A DNA stretch of 64,000 bases from Bradyrhizobium sp. SRL28 (lineage in GTDB: Bacteria; Pseudomonadota; Alphaproteobacteria; Rhizobiales; Xanthobacteraceae): positions 186,001 to 250,000 of the forward strand of contig NZ_JAHEAG010000002.1 in NCBI RefSeq assembly GCF_018596315.1. The letters run 5' to 3'. The translations under genes and the position numbers were made by a program. Position 1 is the first letter of the stretch. Every line of letters starts with the position of its first letter. This document shows, piece after piece, positions 48,448 through 58,296 of the stretch. Under the pieces are notes generated by a model that worked only from the letters and a program-made list of their open reading frames with translations, ran no database searches and had not been told where the DNA came from.

Positions 48448-50766
48448 TTACGCCTCCAATTGCTTGCCGATCGGCAGTGCGCGGATGCGCTTGCCGGTCG
48501 CGGCGAAGATCGCGTTGATCAGCGCCGGCGCAAAGGGCGGCACGCCCGGCTCGCCAACGCCGCTGGGCGGCGTGTCGGGGCCGGGAGGTACGATGTAGAC
48601 GTTCGTGACGGCCGGGGACTCGTCGATCCGGAGCAATGGACTATCGTCGAAATTGCCCTGTTGCACCTTGCCATCCTTGAAGGTAACCGCGCCGTGTTTG
48701 GCGAGGCTCAGGCCCATGATCGCGGCGCCCTCGATCTGCGACTGGATGCGCTCCGGATTGACGTAGGTTCCGCAATCGATGGCGGTATCGACTCGGGGGA
48801 CGGTGAGCTTGCCCTTGTCGTCAACGGCTACCTCGACGATCGTCGCGATATAGCTGACGAAGCTGCGATGCGCGGCAATGCCGAGCCCGTGTCCCTTGGG
48901 GATGGACCGGCCCCAGCCGCCTTTCTCCGCGACCAGCTCGACGACCTTGCGCAGACGCGCGGTATCGATCGGATAGCTGTCATAGGGCTCGCCATAGTTC
49001 CAGAGGTCTTTCACGGAATCGAGCTTGACGATCCGCGGAGATCCGATCAACTCCAGCAGCATATCCTTTGGATCGCGTTTAGTCGCCTGTGCGAGTTCAG
49101 CGACCATGGACTGCACCGCAAAGGCCCGCGGGATATTCGATACCGAGCGGAACCAGCCGATGCGTGTACGCGCGGCCGCTTCCGGATTCTCGCACTGGAC
49201 ATTGGCGATCTCAAAGGGCATGTCGACCAGCCCCATGCCGAGTTCGAACGGCGCCTGATGCAGTGCACCAGCGGCAAAGGTCGAGGCGATGCTCGGCGCA
49301 ACGCTGCGATGCCGCCAGGCCGTCACCTTGCCGCTCTTGTCGAGGCCGGCCTCGATGCGTTCCACCGAGACGGTGTGCAGGAAGCCGTTGCGAATGTCGT
49401 CTTCCCGAGTCCATTGCACCTTTACGGGAGCGCCGAGTTCCTTTGAAAGCAGAGCGGCTTCGATGGCGAAATCGCACTTCGACTTGCGCCCGAAGCCGCC
49501 GCCGAGCAGGGTGACGTTGACGGTGACATTCTCCTGGGGAATGCCAAGCGTTTTAGCGACGTCCTCGCGCGTTCCGCCCGCGCTTTGCACCGGTCCCCAG
49601 ATCTCCGCCTTGTCGCCCTTGACGTCCGCGACTGCAACCGGCGGCTCCATGGCGACATGGGCGAGATGCGGCAGATAGTATTCACCCACGATCACCTTGT
49701 CGGCGCCCTTCAAGGCGGCTTCTACGTCGCCCTCCTTGCGTACCACGAGGCCGGGCTTCCGCGCGGCTGCCTCCAGTTCGGCCCGGTAGGCGACCGACTC
49801 GTATTTGCCATTGGCGCCATCGTCCCAGACGATCTTCAGGGCGTCGCGGCCCTTGATCGCCGCGCCGGTGTTGCGCGCGATCACCGCAACGCCGCCGAGC
49901 GGCTGGAATTTTGAAGGCCACGGCCAGCCCTTGACTTCCATGACCTTCTCGACGCCGGAAACTTTCATCGCCGCCGCCCCGTCAAACGACGCGACCTTGC
50001 CCCCGGTCACCGGCGGCCGGGCAATGACGGCGTATTTCATGCCGGGCAGGCGGACGTCGGCGCCGTAGCGCGCGGTGCCTACCGTGATGTCGCGCAGATC
50101 GACCATGCTGATCTGGCCTTTGCCCAGATAGCGGAAATCCTTTGGGTCTTTCAGCCTCAGGCCTTCGACACTCGGCACCGATTGCTTGGCGGCATCGGCT
50201 GCCAGGTCGCCAAAGCCAATGCGGCGTCCGCTCGCGCTGTGGACGACCTCGTGATTGACCGCCTTCACTTCGGTCGCCGGCACACCCCAGCGTTTCGCCG
50301 CTGCGCCTTCGAGCATCGTGCGGGCCGAAGCGCCGATCTGGCGCATCGGTATCAGGTAGTGACGCGTGCTGCGCGATCCGTCGGTATCCTGGTTGCCGAA
50401 TTTGACCTCGTCGCCATGCGCCTGCTGGATGCGAACGCGCGACCAGTCCGCCTCCATCTCTTCGGCAACGATCATCGGCAGGCTGGTGCGGACGCCGGTT
50501 CCCATCTCGGCGCGGTGCGCGACGATCGTGACAATGCCGTCCGGTGCGATCGCGACGAACACGCGCGGGTCCACCACGGTACCGTGCGGCATCTCGCCCG
50601 CACCGGTCTTGTACGCGGCAAAGCCGGGGCGTGACATCACGGGGGCGGCCAAAACGAAGCCACCGGCCAGCCCGAGGCCCTTCAGGATGCTGCGGCGTGA
50701 AACGTTGTCGACTTTGACGTATCGCTCAAAGCCACGGAGTTTTTTGGGATTGGTTGACATGTTCAT
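48448..50766 (-). CDS. Molybdenum hydroxylase large subunit (IorB / aldehyde oxidase type)
   Basis: 772 aa, xanthine-oxidase-family molybdopterin subunit. A twin-arginine signal ([14 protein letters not shown], about residues 23-36) marks export of the folded enzyme. The Mo-cofactor domains carry [23 protein letters not shown] and the final [19 protein letters not shown] with the catalytic Glu in GEPG. The ATG at 50766 (ATG 50760 also possible) starts 2 bases after the Fe-S subunit stop. Isoquinoline oxidoreductase and periplasmic aldehyde dehydrogenases share this two-subunit form; the substrate is open. Confidence 0.88.
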   Translation of the reverse strand: MNMSTNPKKLRGFERYVKVDNVSRRSILKGLGLAGGFVLAAPVMSRPGFAAYKTGAGEMPHGTVVDPRVFVAIAPDGIVTIVAHRAEMGTGVRTSLPMIVAEEMEADWSRVRIQQAHGDEVKFGNQDTDGSRSTRHYLIPMRQIGASARTMLEGAAAKRWGVPATEVKAVNHEVVHSASGRRIGFGDLAADAAKQSVPSVEGLRLKDPKDFRYLGKGQISMVDLRDITVGTARYGADVRLPGMKYAVIARPPVTGGKVASFDGAAAMKVSGVEKVMEVKGWPWPSKFQPLGGVAVIARNTGAAIKGRDALKIVWDDGANGKYESVAYRAELEAAARKPGLVVRKEGDVEAALKGADKVIVGEYYLPHLAHVAMEPPVAVADVKGDKAEIWGPVQSAGGTREDVAKTLGIPQENVTVNVTLLGGGFGRKSKCDFAIEAALLSKELGAPVKVQWTREDDIRNGFLHTVSVERIEAGLDKSGKVTAWRHRSVAPSIASTFAAGALHQAPFELGMGLVDMPFEIANVQCENPEAAARTRIGWFRSVSNIPRAFAVQSMVAELAQATKRDPKDMLLELIGSPRIVKLDSVKDLWNYGEPYDSYPIDTARLRKVVELVAEKGGWGRSIPKGHGLGIAAHRSFVSYIATIVEVAVDDKGKLTVPRVDTAIDCGTYVNPERIQSQIEGAAIMGLSLAKHGAVTFKDGKVQQGNFDDSPLLRIDESPAVTNVYIVPPGPDTPPSGVGEPGVPPFAPALINAIFAATGKRIRALPIGKQLEA

Positions 50767-50768
50767 GG

Positions 50769-51221
50769 TCAGACCCCCGTCGAAGCGAGGTGAACCGCGT
50801 TTTCGATGCGCTGATAGCAGCCACAGCGGCAGATATTGCCCGCCATCGCCTCGCGTATCTGATCGTGGTTGGGTTTTGGATTTTCCAACAGCAGCGCGGC
50901 CGCCTGCATGATCTGGCCGACCTGGCAAAAGCCGCATTGCGGGACGTTGAGCTGGCGCCAGGCCTTCTGAACCGCGTGATCCCCGGTGGGGTGAAGACCT
51001 TCGATCGTCGTGACCTCCCGATCGACCACGTCGGATACCGATGTGATGCAAGCGCGTATCGCCTGCTTGTCGACGATCACGGTGCAGGCGCCGCAAAGCG
51101 CCTGGCCGCAGCCATATTTCGTACCCGTCAATCCGGCTTCATCCCGGAGAAACCAGAGGAGTGGAAGATCGGGATCGCCATCCCAGTTCTTTTGCTGGCC
51201 GTTAATCTTCAAAGTAATCAT
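50769..51221 (-). CDS. Molybdenum hydroxylase 2Fe-2S subunit (IorA type)
   Basis: 150 aa. Plant-type [2Fe-2S] site in YGCGQALCGACTVIVD and the second, all-helical [2Fe-2S] site in QCGFCQVGQ and NICRCGCYQRI. No signal peptide; it would be exported with the Tat-bearing large subunit. It lacks an FAD subunit gene, as in isoquinoline-oxidoreductase-type enzymes, whose electrons go to a cytochrome or other periplasmic carrier. Confidence 0.93.
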   Translation of the reverse strand: MITLKINGQQKNWDGDPDLPLLWFLRDEAGLTGTKYGCGQALCGACTVIVDKQAIRACITSVSDVVDREVTTIEGLHPTGDHAVQKAWRQLNVPQCGFCQVGQIMQAAALLLENPKPNHDQIREAMAGNICRCGCYQRIENAVHLASTGV

Positions 51222-51880
51222 GATAGATCCTCGCTCTTCGTAAGCTGCTGATGGTAGCTCCGACGTGAGCGAAAACGTTACGGCTCACCGCTCAACGCCG
51301 TGGCTTCGAAATTCCTGGCTGTCTCGTCTGGCTGGGATTTCTTTGAGCCATCCTCCTGATCATTATTATTTGGCTGTTGTTCAGTAGGCCGCGGTTGGCG
51401 GATCGGCCGCCACAAGGCGTTCTACATTTGCGTCCGCATGTTTGTCGAAAGCGGGGCACCGGCAAAGAATTGCATTTGGTCAGTAACGCTGACGCAGCGG
51501 CTACAAGCAAAAGAAATTGTCGTCAAACCTGAACGTCGTTGTCATGACGAGACGCAGGATCGTTCAACTCGCCCGGCGCAGCATGAGCTTTCACGATTTG
51601 CACGCAACGGCCACCGACGTTCACCGACGCTTCGCACCGACTCTGCAATTCTCGATCTTGGCCGCATGCGCGATAACGCACCGCACATAACCGAAGGCTG
51701 AGCTGTTCTGCGAAATACGCATGAGGCGACAAGCTGCAGTGATGATCGCATGAAATGCGATGGAGGCTTACTATTGCTGGCTTTTCCCTGAATCGCCGAT
51801 GCAACTGGTAGGGGAATTGCGCAAAAGACAAATTTGTTCGTCGCCTTTCTTTTGACCGACTCCCTCCTTCAGTTTGTGTC
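51222..51880. other. Divergent intergenic region
   Basis: 659 bases between the molybdenum hydroxylase operon (leftward) and the Rieske gene (rightward). It must contain both promoters. No convincing gene, hairpin terminator or copy of the TTCNCTYYYRRRCAA motif was found in it. Confidence 0.4.
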
Positions 51881-52531
51881 ATGTGCAAATCCGATCAGCC
51901 CACAACGTCGATCACAAGCACAGACGCGGAGCTCGCGACAGCGATGTGTCAGGATCCGACGCGGCGCGCACTCATTCTGACCGCTCTCGCTACCGGCGCT
52001 TGCCTGGCGTCGGCCAGGTCCTCCATCGCCGAGGAAGATGCGCCAGGCAGTAACGAGCGGCCTCAGAGAGCCGACGTTCTGGTTTTCGCCGAAGGGGACC
52101 GCGCGGGCGAAGTGATCAAGCCGCAGGATCTGAAAGCCGGTGGACCGCCGGTGCGGGCCTGGCCAAAGGATCCCAACACATCCGTTGTCCGCAAGGGCTC
52201 GCGCCTGAACGAGGTGCTCGTCGTCAAACTGGACCCGGCCGAGCTGGATGAAGATACGCGCTCGCGTGCGGCCGGCGGCGTCGTGGCCTATTCGGCAATC
52301 TGCGTCCACACGGGCTGTCCGATCACCGCATGGGTGAAAGCTGCATCCAGCGACAAGGATGTGTTCAAATGCGTCTGCCACAATTCGGAATTTGATCCCA
52401 GGCAAAGCGCGCAAGTTGTGTTCGGACCGGCGCCCCGGCGTCTGCCGGCGCTTCCGTTGGTGGCGGACGACGGCCCACTGACAGTGGCCGCAACATTTAT
52501 TGGAAAGGTAGGTGCGCAGCAGGCCAGATGA
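51881..52531 (+). CDS. Exported Rieske 2Fe-2S protein
   Basis: 216 aa. Rieske ligands C141 and H143 (CVHTGC) and C164 and H167 (CVCHNS) are complete, with C146 and C166 able to form the stabilising disulfide of bc1-like Rieske proteins. A Tat-like segment (TRRALILTALATGACLASA, residues 28-46) suggests export or an N-terminal anchor; ATG 51944 is an alternative start. Only 72 bases separate it from the PQQ dehydrogenase, so it may be that enzyme's electron partner. No cytochrome b gene is nearby. Confidence 0.85.
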   Translation: MCKSDQPTTSITSTDAELATAMCQDPTRRALILTALATGACLASARSSIAEEDAPGSNERPQRADVLVFAEGDRAGEVIKPQDLKAGGPPVRAWPKDPNTSVVRKGSRLNEVLVVKLDPAELDEDTRSRAAGGVVAYSAICVHTGCPITAWVKAASSDKDVFKCVCHNSEFDPRQSAQVVFGPAPRRLPALPLVADDGPLTVAATFIGKVGAQQAR

Positions 52532-52603
52532 CGGCGGCCCGCCGTCGATCCACGACAAGGAAAAACAGAATTCGTGAGATGAAAACAAAGGGGAGGTTGC
52601 GCT

Positions 52604-54325
52604 ATGGCCTTGAAGCAATGGCTTTTGTCGGGTTTGCTCGCGTCCACATGCCTCGTTTCGATTGCCGCCGCCGGCCCGATCGAAAACTACAGCCCGGTGA
52701 CTGCCGATCGACTCAAGAATCCCGAACCCGGCAACTGGATGCATTATCGTCGGACCTATGACGGCCAAGGATACAGCACGCTCGATCAGATCAATACCTC
52801 CAACGTGAAAAACCTAGTTCCGGTGTGGACGTTCTCGACCGGTGTGGTCGAAGGACACCAGGCCCCGCCGATCATCAACAATGGCGTGATGTTCGTCTCA
52901 ACGCCGGAAGGGCAGGTGATCGCACTCAACGCCAAGACCGGCGACGAGTATTGGCGATACAAGCGCCAGCTTCCCGAAGACCTCTTTCAATTGCACCCGA
53001 CCAACCGCGGCGTAGGATTGTGGCAGGACAAGCTGTACCTCGCCACGACGGACGATCATCTGGTCGCGCTCGATGCCAAGACCGGCAAAGTGGTCTGGGA
53101 TACCAAGGTTCAGGACTACAAGAAGGGGCAGTATTTGACCCTGATGCCGCTGGTTGTCGACGGCAAGGTGATCGTCGGCGGTTCCGGCGGCGAATTCGGC
53201 ATCCGCGGTTATATCGTTGCCTACGATGCCGACACGGGCAAGGAGCTGTGGCGAACCTTCACCATTCCCGGCCCGGGCGAGCCGGGTCATGAAACGTGGA
53301 GCGGCGACGACTGGAAAACGGGGGGCGCGCCTGCCTGGATGACAGGCACCTACGATGTGGACACCAGAACGGTCTACTGGGGCACCGGCAACGCCGCGCC
53401 CTGGCCGGGCGAAACCCACCCCGGCGACAATCTCTACTCGACATCGGTGCTCGCTCTCGATCCCGACAGCGGGAAGATGAAATCGTACTTCCAGTACCAT
53501 CAAAACGATTCCTGGGACTGGGACGAGGTCGACGCCCCCATGCTGATCGACCTGCAAAGGGACGGCCGCACCATCAAGAGTCTGATCCATCCGGGACGCA
53601 ACGCGATCTTCTGGGTGCTCGAGCGCAAGCCGGAGGGCATCAAATACGTCGCCGGCTGGCCTTTCGTTTATACCAACGTCTGGAAGAGTATCGATCCGAA
53701 CGGCAAGCCGATTGCCGATTCCGCCCACAAGCCGGGAATCGGCAAGCGGGTTGAATTCTGTCCGTCCCTGTGGGGCGGCAAGGATTGGCCGTCGGCGGCA
53801 TATAGTCAGAATACCAAATTGGTCTACGTTCCCGCCAACGAGAATTTCTGCGGCGGCTTTTCCGGCGAAAAAGTGCCGCTCGTTCCCGGCAAGCTTTGGC
53901 TCGGCACCAAGGCCGAAGATATCGGCTTGACGCCCCGTCCGGGCGCTACCCACTTTGGTGAACTGCAGGCGTGGGATCCGGCCACGGGCAAGAAGGTCTG
54001 GTCGCATAATTTCCCGAAGTCACAACTGTTCGGTTCGGTGACCGCTACCGCCGGCGACCTCATCTTTGTCGGTGGGACCAACGACCGGATGTTCCGCGCC
54101 TTCCATGCCAAGACCGGTGAACTGCTTTGGGAGCAAAAGACCAACTCCGGGATCGTGGGCATGCCGATCGCCTATGAGGTGGACGGCACGCAGTACATCG
54201 CCGTCCAGTCGGGCTGGGGCGTAGACGCACAGCGCATCCAAGACGCATTGGTGGGCAAGGTGCCTGGCCTGGAGAACAACGTGCCGCAGGGCGGCGTCGT
54301 TTGGGTGTTCGCCGTCAAGAAATGA
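52604..54325 (+). CDS. PQQ-dependent alcohol dehydrogenase, lanthanide-type, lacking vicinal cysteines
   Basis: 573 aa periplasmic quinoprotein (signal peptide about 1-23). Metal ligands correspond to E197, N263 and D305, and the extra Asp D307 of the lanthanide type is present (WDWD). The vicinal Cys pair found in XoxF and most relatives is replaced by Q129-L130 just before HPTNRG. Tryptophan-docking repeats are typical. GGGGAGG lies upstream of ATG 52604. The substrate is unknown; it belongs to the methanol/ethanol dehydrogenase family but diverges clearly from the XoxF at 26887. Cotranscription with the Rieske gene is likely. Confidence 0.9.
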   Translation: MALKQWLLSGLLASTCLVSIAAAGPIENYSPVTADRLKNPEPGNWMHYRRTYDGQGYSTLDQINTSNVKNLVPVWTFSTGVVEGHQAPPIINNGVMFVSTPEGQVIALNAKTGDEYWRYKRQLPEDLFQLHPTNRGVGLWQDKLYLATTDDHLVALDAKTGKVVWDTKVQDYKKGQYLTLMPLVVDGKVIVGGSGGEFGIRGYIVAYDADTGKELWRTFTIPGPGEPGHETWSGDDWKTGGAPAWMTGTYDVDTRTVYWGTGNAAPWPGETHPGDNLYSTSVLALDPDSGKMKSYFQYHQNDSWDWDEVDAPMLIDLQRDGRTIKSLIHPGRNAIFWVLERKPEGIKYVAGWPFVYTNVWKSIDPNGKPIADSAHKPGIGKRVEFCPSLWGGKDWPSAAYSQNTKLVYVPANENFCGGFSGEKVPLVPGKLWLGTKAEDIGLTPRPGATHFGELQAWDPATGKKVWSHNFPKSQLFGSVTATAGDLIFVGGTNDRMFRAFHAKTGELLWEQKTNSGIVGMPIAYEVDGTQYIAVQSGWGVDAQRIQDALVGKVPGLENNVPQGGVVWVFAVKK

Positions 54326-54339
54326 CTGCGAGAAAGATC

Positions 54340-54377
54340 CGGCGCCTGGCCGCCGCACAGGAAGTGGCCAGGCGCCG
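54340..54377. other. Perfect stem-loop after the PQQ dehydrogenase gene
   Basis: 12-bp perfect stem (54340-54351 with 54366-54377) and a 14-base loop, starting 14 bases after the stop. No T-run. Probably a transcript end or stabiliser between two convergent genes. Confidence 0.6.
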
Positions 54378-54429
54378 CTGCGCGTCACGTTTCATGACGT
54401 CCTTTGCCGACCTTGCATGCACGGTTTCG

Positions 54430-55206
54430 TCAAGCTTGCTGTCCCGCGGCTTCGAGGATGAGCCGCGTGATTTCCTCGGGCTGTGAAATCAGAGAGAGAT
54501 GACTGGCCTTCACCTCGATGGTCTTGGCTCCCATCCGCTTGGCCATGAAGCGCTCAAGGTCGGGATTAATGGTGCGATCTTCCGTTGAGACGGCGTAGTA
54601 ACTCGGCTTCGTTCGCCATGCCGCGTGCGCAGTCTTGCCGGTAAGCAGGGCCTTATGGAACGGCTGCTGCACCGCGTAAAGAACCTTTGCCTTTGCTGCG
54701 GGCAGGTCGCCCGCGAAATCACGCAAGAAGGCTTCTTCGGAAAGACGTCCTTCATCGCCGTCGAACACGATCCCCGCGCTCGCTGGCGGCGTCGGGAATG
54801 TCTTGGCCAAAGCGGTATAATCCTCACCGGCATCCGGCGCGCGCGCCGCCACATAGACCAGCGCAGAAACATTCGGATGCACGCCGGCTTCCGTGACGAT
54901 CATGCCGGAAAACGAATGGCCAACCAGAACCGTCGGGCCATCCTGGCGCGCCAGCACGCGCTCGGCCGAAGCGACCGCTTCGGGCAGCGTAGTCAACGGG
55001 TTTTGCACGGAAGTGGCATTGAGGCCCGCTGCCTGTAATCGCGCAATCACTTCGGTCCAGCACGATCCGTCGGCGAACAGTCCGTGCACGAGCACGACAT
55101 TGCGTGCCTTTACCGGAGTTGCACTTGCGGCCATGCCGCGTGTGGAGACCAGCGAAGCTGCGGCACCGGCAAGCAAGGCGGTCGAAAAGGCGCGTCGGCT
55201 TATCAT
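54430..55206 (-). CDS. Exported alpha/beta hydrolase (esterase-like)
   Basis: 258 aa with a twin-arginine-like signal (ISRRAFSTALLAGAAA). Alpha/beta hydrolase core: VLVHGLFADGSCW oxyanion region, nucleophile in GHSFSG, and a C-terminal KASHLSL histidine. Similar to the salicylate-esterase/RutD-like small hydrolases often annotated only as alpha/beta hydrolase. It converges on the PQQ dehydrogenase gene and lies downstream of the malonate genes with a 67-base gap. Confidence 0.85.
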   Translation of the reverse strand: MISRRAFSTALLAGAAASLVSTRGMAASATPVKARNVVLVHGLFADGSCWTEVIARLQAAGLNATSVQNPLTTLPEAVASAERVLARQDGPTVLVGHSFSGMIVTEAGVHPNVSALVYVAARAPDAGEDYTALAKTFPTPPASAGIVFDGDEGRLSEEAFLRDFAGDLPAAKAKVLYAVQQPFHKALLTGKTAHAAWRTKPSYYAVSTEDRTINPDLERFMAKRMGAKTIEVKASHLSLISQPEEITRLILEAAGQQA

Positions 55207-55273
55207 GATGTCTACTCCTTCATTTGGGGTGTCACTGGAAGTACGACTTGGTAGGGGTCATCGTTACGTTGTC

Positions 55274-56578
55274 TCAAGCAGAGCAGCCCCGCAGCTCCGT
55301 ATCTGCAAGCAGCGTATCGACTTTATGCGAACGCACGATGGCATCGCCACGGACGAAGTGTTCGTGGTTGTCCTCGATGCTGTCATGGTCGTAGAGATAA
55401 TTGACCATGATGCCGAAGGACTCCGCGATAGCACGCGGCGCGGTGTCGCCGAGCCAGTTGATTCGCTCGAGCCGCGCGCCGTTGCCGAGATGAAAACGCG
55501 CCACCGGATCGATGCGGCTTCCGGGCACGGATGGCCGCGTCAGATAGTGCGCGCAAAGCCGCATCAAGCCGGGGCGCAGTTTTGCGCTCCGCGCCGGGTC
55601 ATGCCACCAGCCGTCGGTCTCGGCTTCCGGCAACAGGTCTGCGCCGCGGTTGCGACCATCCGCGGTCGGCTGGGCGAGCCAGCGCCGAAAACCCGGCACC
55701 GGCGACAGCGTGGAGAAGCGCTTCAATCCAGGAAACTCAGCCTGCAGCTCCTCGACCACCTGTTTGATCAGGAAATTGCCGAAGGAGACGCCGCGCAGGC
55801 CGTCCTGGCAGTTGGAGATCGAGTAGAAGATCGCGGTGTCGGCGCGCTCGGCCTGTGCACGCCGGACATTTTCGTCGGTGTCGTGCGACAACAGCGGCTG
55901 CACGGCGGTGGCCAGTCCCTCCACCAGCGCGACCTCGACGAAGATCAAGGGCTCGTCGGGCAGCACGGGATGGAAGAAGGCGAAGCAGCGGCGGTCGGGC
56001 GCAAGGCGGCGCCGCAGATCGTCCCAACCCTTGATCTCGTGTACCGCCTCGTAAGCGATCAGCTTCTCCAGCACCGCGGCCGGCGACTGCCAGTCGATGC
56101 GCCGCAGTTCGAGAAAGCCGCGGTTGAACCAGGAGGCGAACAAATGCCTGAGGTCGGCGTCGAGCAGTCTTAGTTCGGGCTCGGCGCGCAGGCGCGGCGT
56201 GATTTCGCTGCGCATCGCGATCAGTGCGCTGGTGCCCCCGGGCGCCATGTTCATTCGCCGCAGCAATTCCTGCCGAGGCGGATCGACGGCCTCGGCGAGG
56301 GCGGCCGCGGCTTCCGCCGTGCTGTCGGCGAGATAGTGCTCCGCTGCCGCGCGCAGCGCCGCTCTGTCGGGCTGAAAATCCGTCGCGAGATAGCGCTGGA
56401 AGCCGTGCCGATCGTCAGGGTCGAGCGCGCGCAGGACCTCATGCAGTTGGCGCGCGACCAGTGCGCCGGACGCTTCGCCGCGCTCCGACAGCAGTGTCGC
56501 TGCAAGTTGCTTCGCGCGGTCGAGCAGTGCCGGTCTGACGTTGGACAGGTCACTTGGGATTTGACTGGCTGGGGTCAT
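55274..56578 (-). CDS. Malonyl-CoA decarboxylase
   Basis: 434 aa MCD-family enzyme converting malonyl-CoA to acetyl-CoA and CO2. The C-terminal GNAT-like catalytic domain shows FSTLSPVPGFRRWL, FHLGNGARLERINWLGD and the late YLYDHDSIEDNHEHF. ATG 56578 has GGAGG five bases upstream. It is 13 bases downstream of mdcA and surely cotranscribed. No signal peptide; cytoplasmic. Confidence 0.93.
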   Translation of the reverse strand: MTPASQIPSDLSNVRPALLDRAKQLAATLLSERGEASGALVARQLHEVLRALDPDDRHGFQRYLATDFQPDRAALRAAAEHYLADSTAEAAAALAEAVDPPRQELLRRMNMAPGGTSALIAMRSEITPRLRAEPELRLLDADLRHLFASWFNRGFLELRRIDWQSPAAVLEKLIAYEAVHEIKGWDDLRRRLAPDRRCFAFFHPVLPDEPLIFVEVALVEGLATAVQPLLSHDTDENVRRAQAERADTAIFYSISNCQDGLRGVSFGNFLIKQVVEELQAEFPGLKRFSTLSPVPGFRRWLAQPTADGRNRGADLLPEAETDGWWHDPARSAKLRPGLMRLCAHYLTRPSVPGSRIDPVARFHLGNGARLERINWLGDTAPRAIAESFGIMVNYLYDHDSIEDNHEHFVRGDAIVRSHKVDTLLADTELRGCSA

Positions 56579-56591
56579 CGGTGCCTCCATT

Positions 56592-58238
56592 TCAAGCAGC
56601 AGCACCGACGGTTCGGCGGAATTTTGCCGGCGGCATGTAAAGCCCACGCGAGGCCGTCACCAGTTCGTCGATTGTCTTGGCAGCGAGCCAGTCGCGCGTC
56701 GCTGTTCCGTCGTCGATGCCGAGGTCGGAGGGGAACATCACGATGCCGCGGCGGCGCAGGTTATCGGTTGCTTCAGGCGACCGTTGCCTGCCGAAATCGG
56801 TGTCGCCTGCAACGGCGCGCAAGGCGGCTTCGCGTTCTTGCGGTGACCGGCATCGCAACAGGTTGGCTACGCCCCGTTCGGTGATGACGTGGCTGACGTC
56901 GTCGCCATGGATCATCACCGGCGGCAGCGCGAAGCCCGCGGAAACTGCGAGGTCGAACGCGTCCAGCCGTTCGACAAAGCTCGGTGCGCCGTTCGGCTGA
57001 TGCGTCTGCACCATTTGCACCACGAGCTTGCGTCCGCGCAGGCTCTCTCCTGCTTCCTGGCCAGCGCGCAGCCAGGCAGGCGTGTCGTGGCGCCGGCCAC
57101 GCGCGTCGGCGCCCATGTTCGGCGCGCCGCCGAAGCCGGTGATCCGGTCCTTGGTAGCTGTCGAGCTGTTGCCCGCTGTATCGATCTGCAACGTGCCGCC
57201 GATGAAGAGGTCACAGGCGTATTGGCCGGCGACCTGGGCGAGGGCACGGTTCGAGCGGAGATTGCCGTCGGCGCCTACCGGAAACACGTCCGTTCGATTC
57301 GAGATGTAGCGTTCCATGCCGAGTTCGGAGCCGAAGCAGTAGACGCTGTCGACGAAACCGGTTTCGATCGCGGGGATCAGGGTCGGATGCGGGTTGAGCA
57401 CGAAGTGCCGGGCGACCTTGCCCTTCAATCCGCGCTGAGCGCCGAAGGTCGGCAGGATCAGTTCGATCGCCGCCGTGGCATAGCCGATGCCGTGGTTGAG
57501 ACGCTGCACCTGGTAAGGCTCGTATACCGCGGCAATCGCCATCATCGCCATCAGCACGTTCTCGTTTCTGATCTTGGCAGGGTCACGTGTGAAGAGCGGA
57601 TCGATCAGATAAGGATTTGGGCTCGGCACCACGAAATCGATCCAGTCGGAGGGAATGTCGACACGGGGCAGGCGATCGACGATCTCGTTCACCTGTGCCA
57701 CGACAATGCCGCCGCGGAATGCCGCTGCTTCGACGATGGTGGGCGTGTCCTCTGTGTTTGGACCGGTATAAAGGTTGCCATCGCGGTCGGCCTTGTCGGC
57801 AACGACGAGCGCGACCTGGGGCGTCAGGTCCACCAGCATGCGGGCGTAGAGTTCGAGATAGGTGTGGATTGCGCCGATCCTGAGCGCTTTCGACGCGACG
57901 AGTTCGGCGAGCTTGCGGCTTTGCGGTCCGGCAAAGGCGAAGTCCAGGCGGTTTGCGACACCGCGCTCGAACACACCAAGATGTTCGGGCAGTGCGATGA
58001 CCGATTGCACCATGTGCAGATCATGGATGCGTGCAGGATCGACCTTCGCCAGCGCCGCCGCAAGGAAGTCCGCCTGCTTCTGATTGTCGCCTTCGATCGC
58101 GACGCGGTCGCCGGGCTCGACGATCGCTTCCAGCAACTGCGTCGCGGCTTCCGCTGGGCAGAGTTTTCCGCGTACGCCGTTAACCGCGGCGGCTCGCGCC
58201 AGGCGCGAGGTGCGATTGTGGCGGGACGGGTCTGACAT
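56592..58238 (-). CDS. mdcA: Malonate CoA-transferase / malonate decarboxylase alpha subunit
   Basis: 548 aa. In malonate decarboxylase the alpha subunit transfers malonate onto an acyl carrier. Family words VNGVRGKLCPAEAATQLLEAIVEPGDRVAIEGDNQKQ, ASKALRIGAIHTYLELYARM and GFGGAPNMGADARGRRH are present in this order. The other subunits (mdcB-E, G, H) are absent; instead malonyl-CoA decarboxylase follows. The pair would work as a CoA-transferase plus decarboxylase, i.e. malonate to malonyl-CoA to acetyl-CoA. Confidence 0.88.
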   Translation of the reverse strand: MSDPSRHNRTSRLARAAAVNGVRGKLCPAEAATQLLEAIVEPGDRVAIEGDNQKQADFLAAALAKVDPARIHDLHMVQSVIALPEHLGVFERGVANRLDFAFAGPQSRKLAELVASKALRIGAIHTYLELYARMLVDLTPQVALVVADKADRDGNLYTGPNTEDTPTIVEAAAFRGGIVVAQVNEIVDRLPRVDIPSDWIDFVVPSPNPYLIDPLFTRDPAKIRNENVLMAMMAIAAVYEPYQVQRLNHGIGYATAAIELILPTFGAQRGLKGKVARHFVLNPHPTLIPAIETGFVDSVYCFGSELGMERYISNRTDVFPVGADGNLRSNRALAQVAGQYACDLFIGGTLQIDTAGNSSTATKDRITGFGGAPNMGADARGRRHDTPAWLRAGQEAGESLRGRKLVVQMVQTHQPNGAPSFVERLDAFDLAVSAGFALPPVMIHGDDVSHVITERGVANLLRCRSPQEREAALRAVAGDTDFGRQRSPEATDNLRRRGIVMFPSDLGIDDGTATRDWLAAKTIDELVTASRGLYMPPAKFRRTVGAAA

Positions 58239-58296
58239 GGTGAAGCTCCTTCGCTCGCTGCTTACCTTCGAAGCGAAACGTAGGAGATTGCCATTG

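Noticed and set aside
56889..58235. Long open frame on the plus strand (448 codons)
   Set aside because: Fully antisense to mdcA, with Arg/Asp/His-rich composition and no domain; it results from GC-rich third positions.
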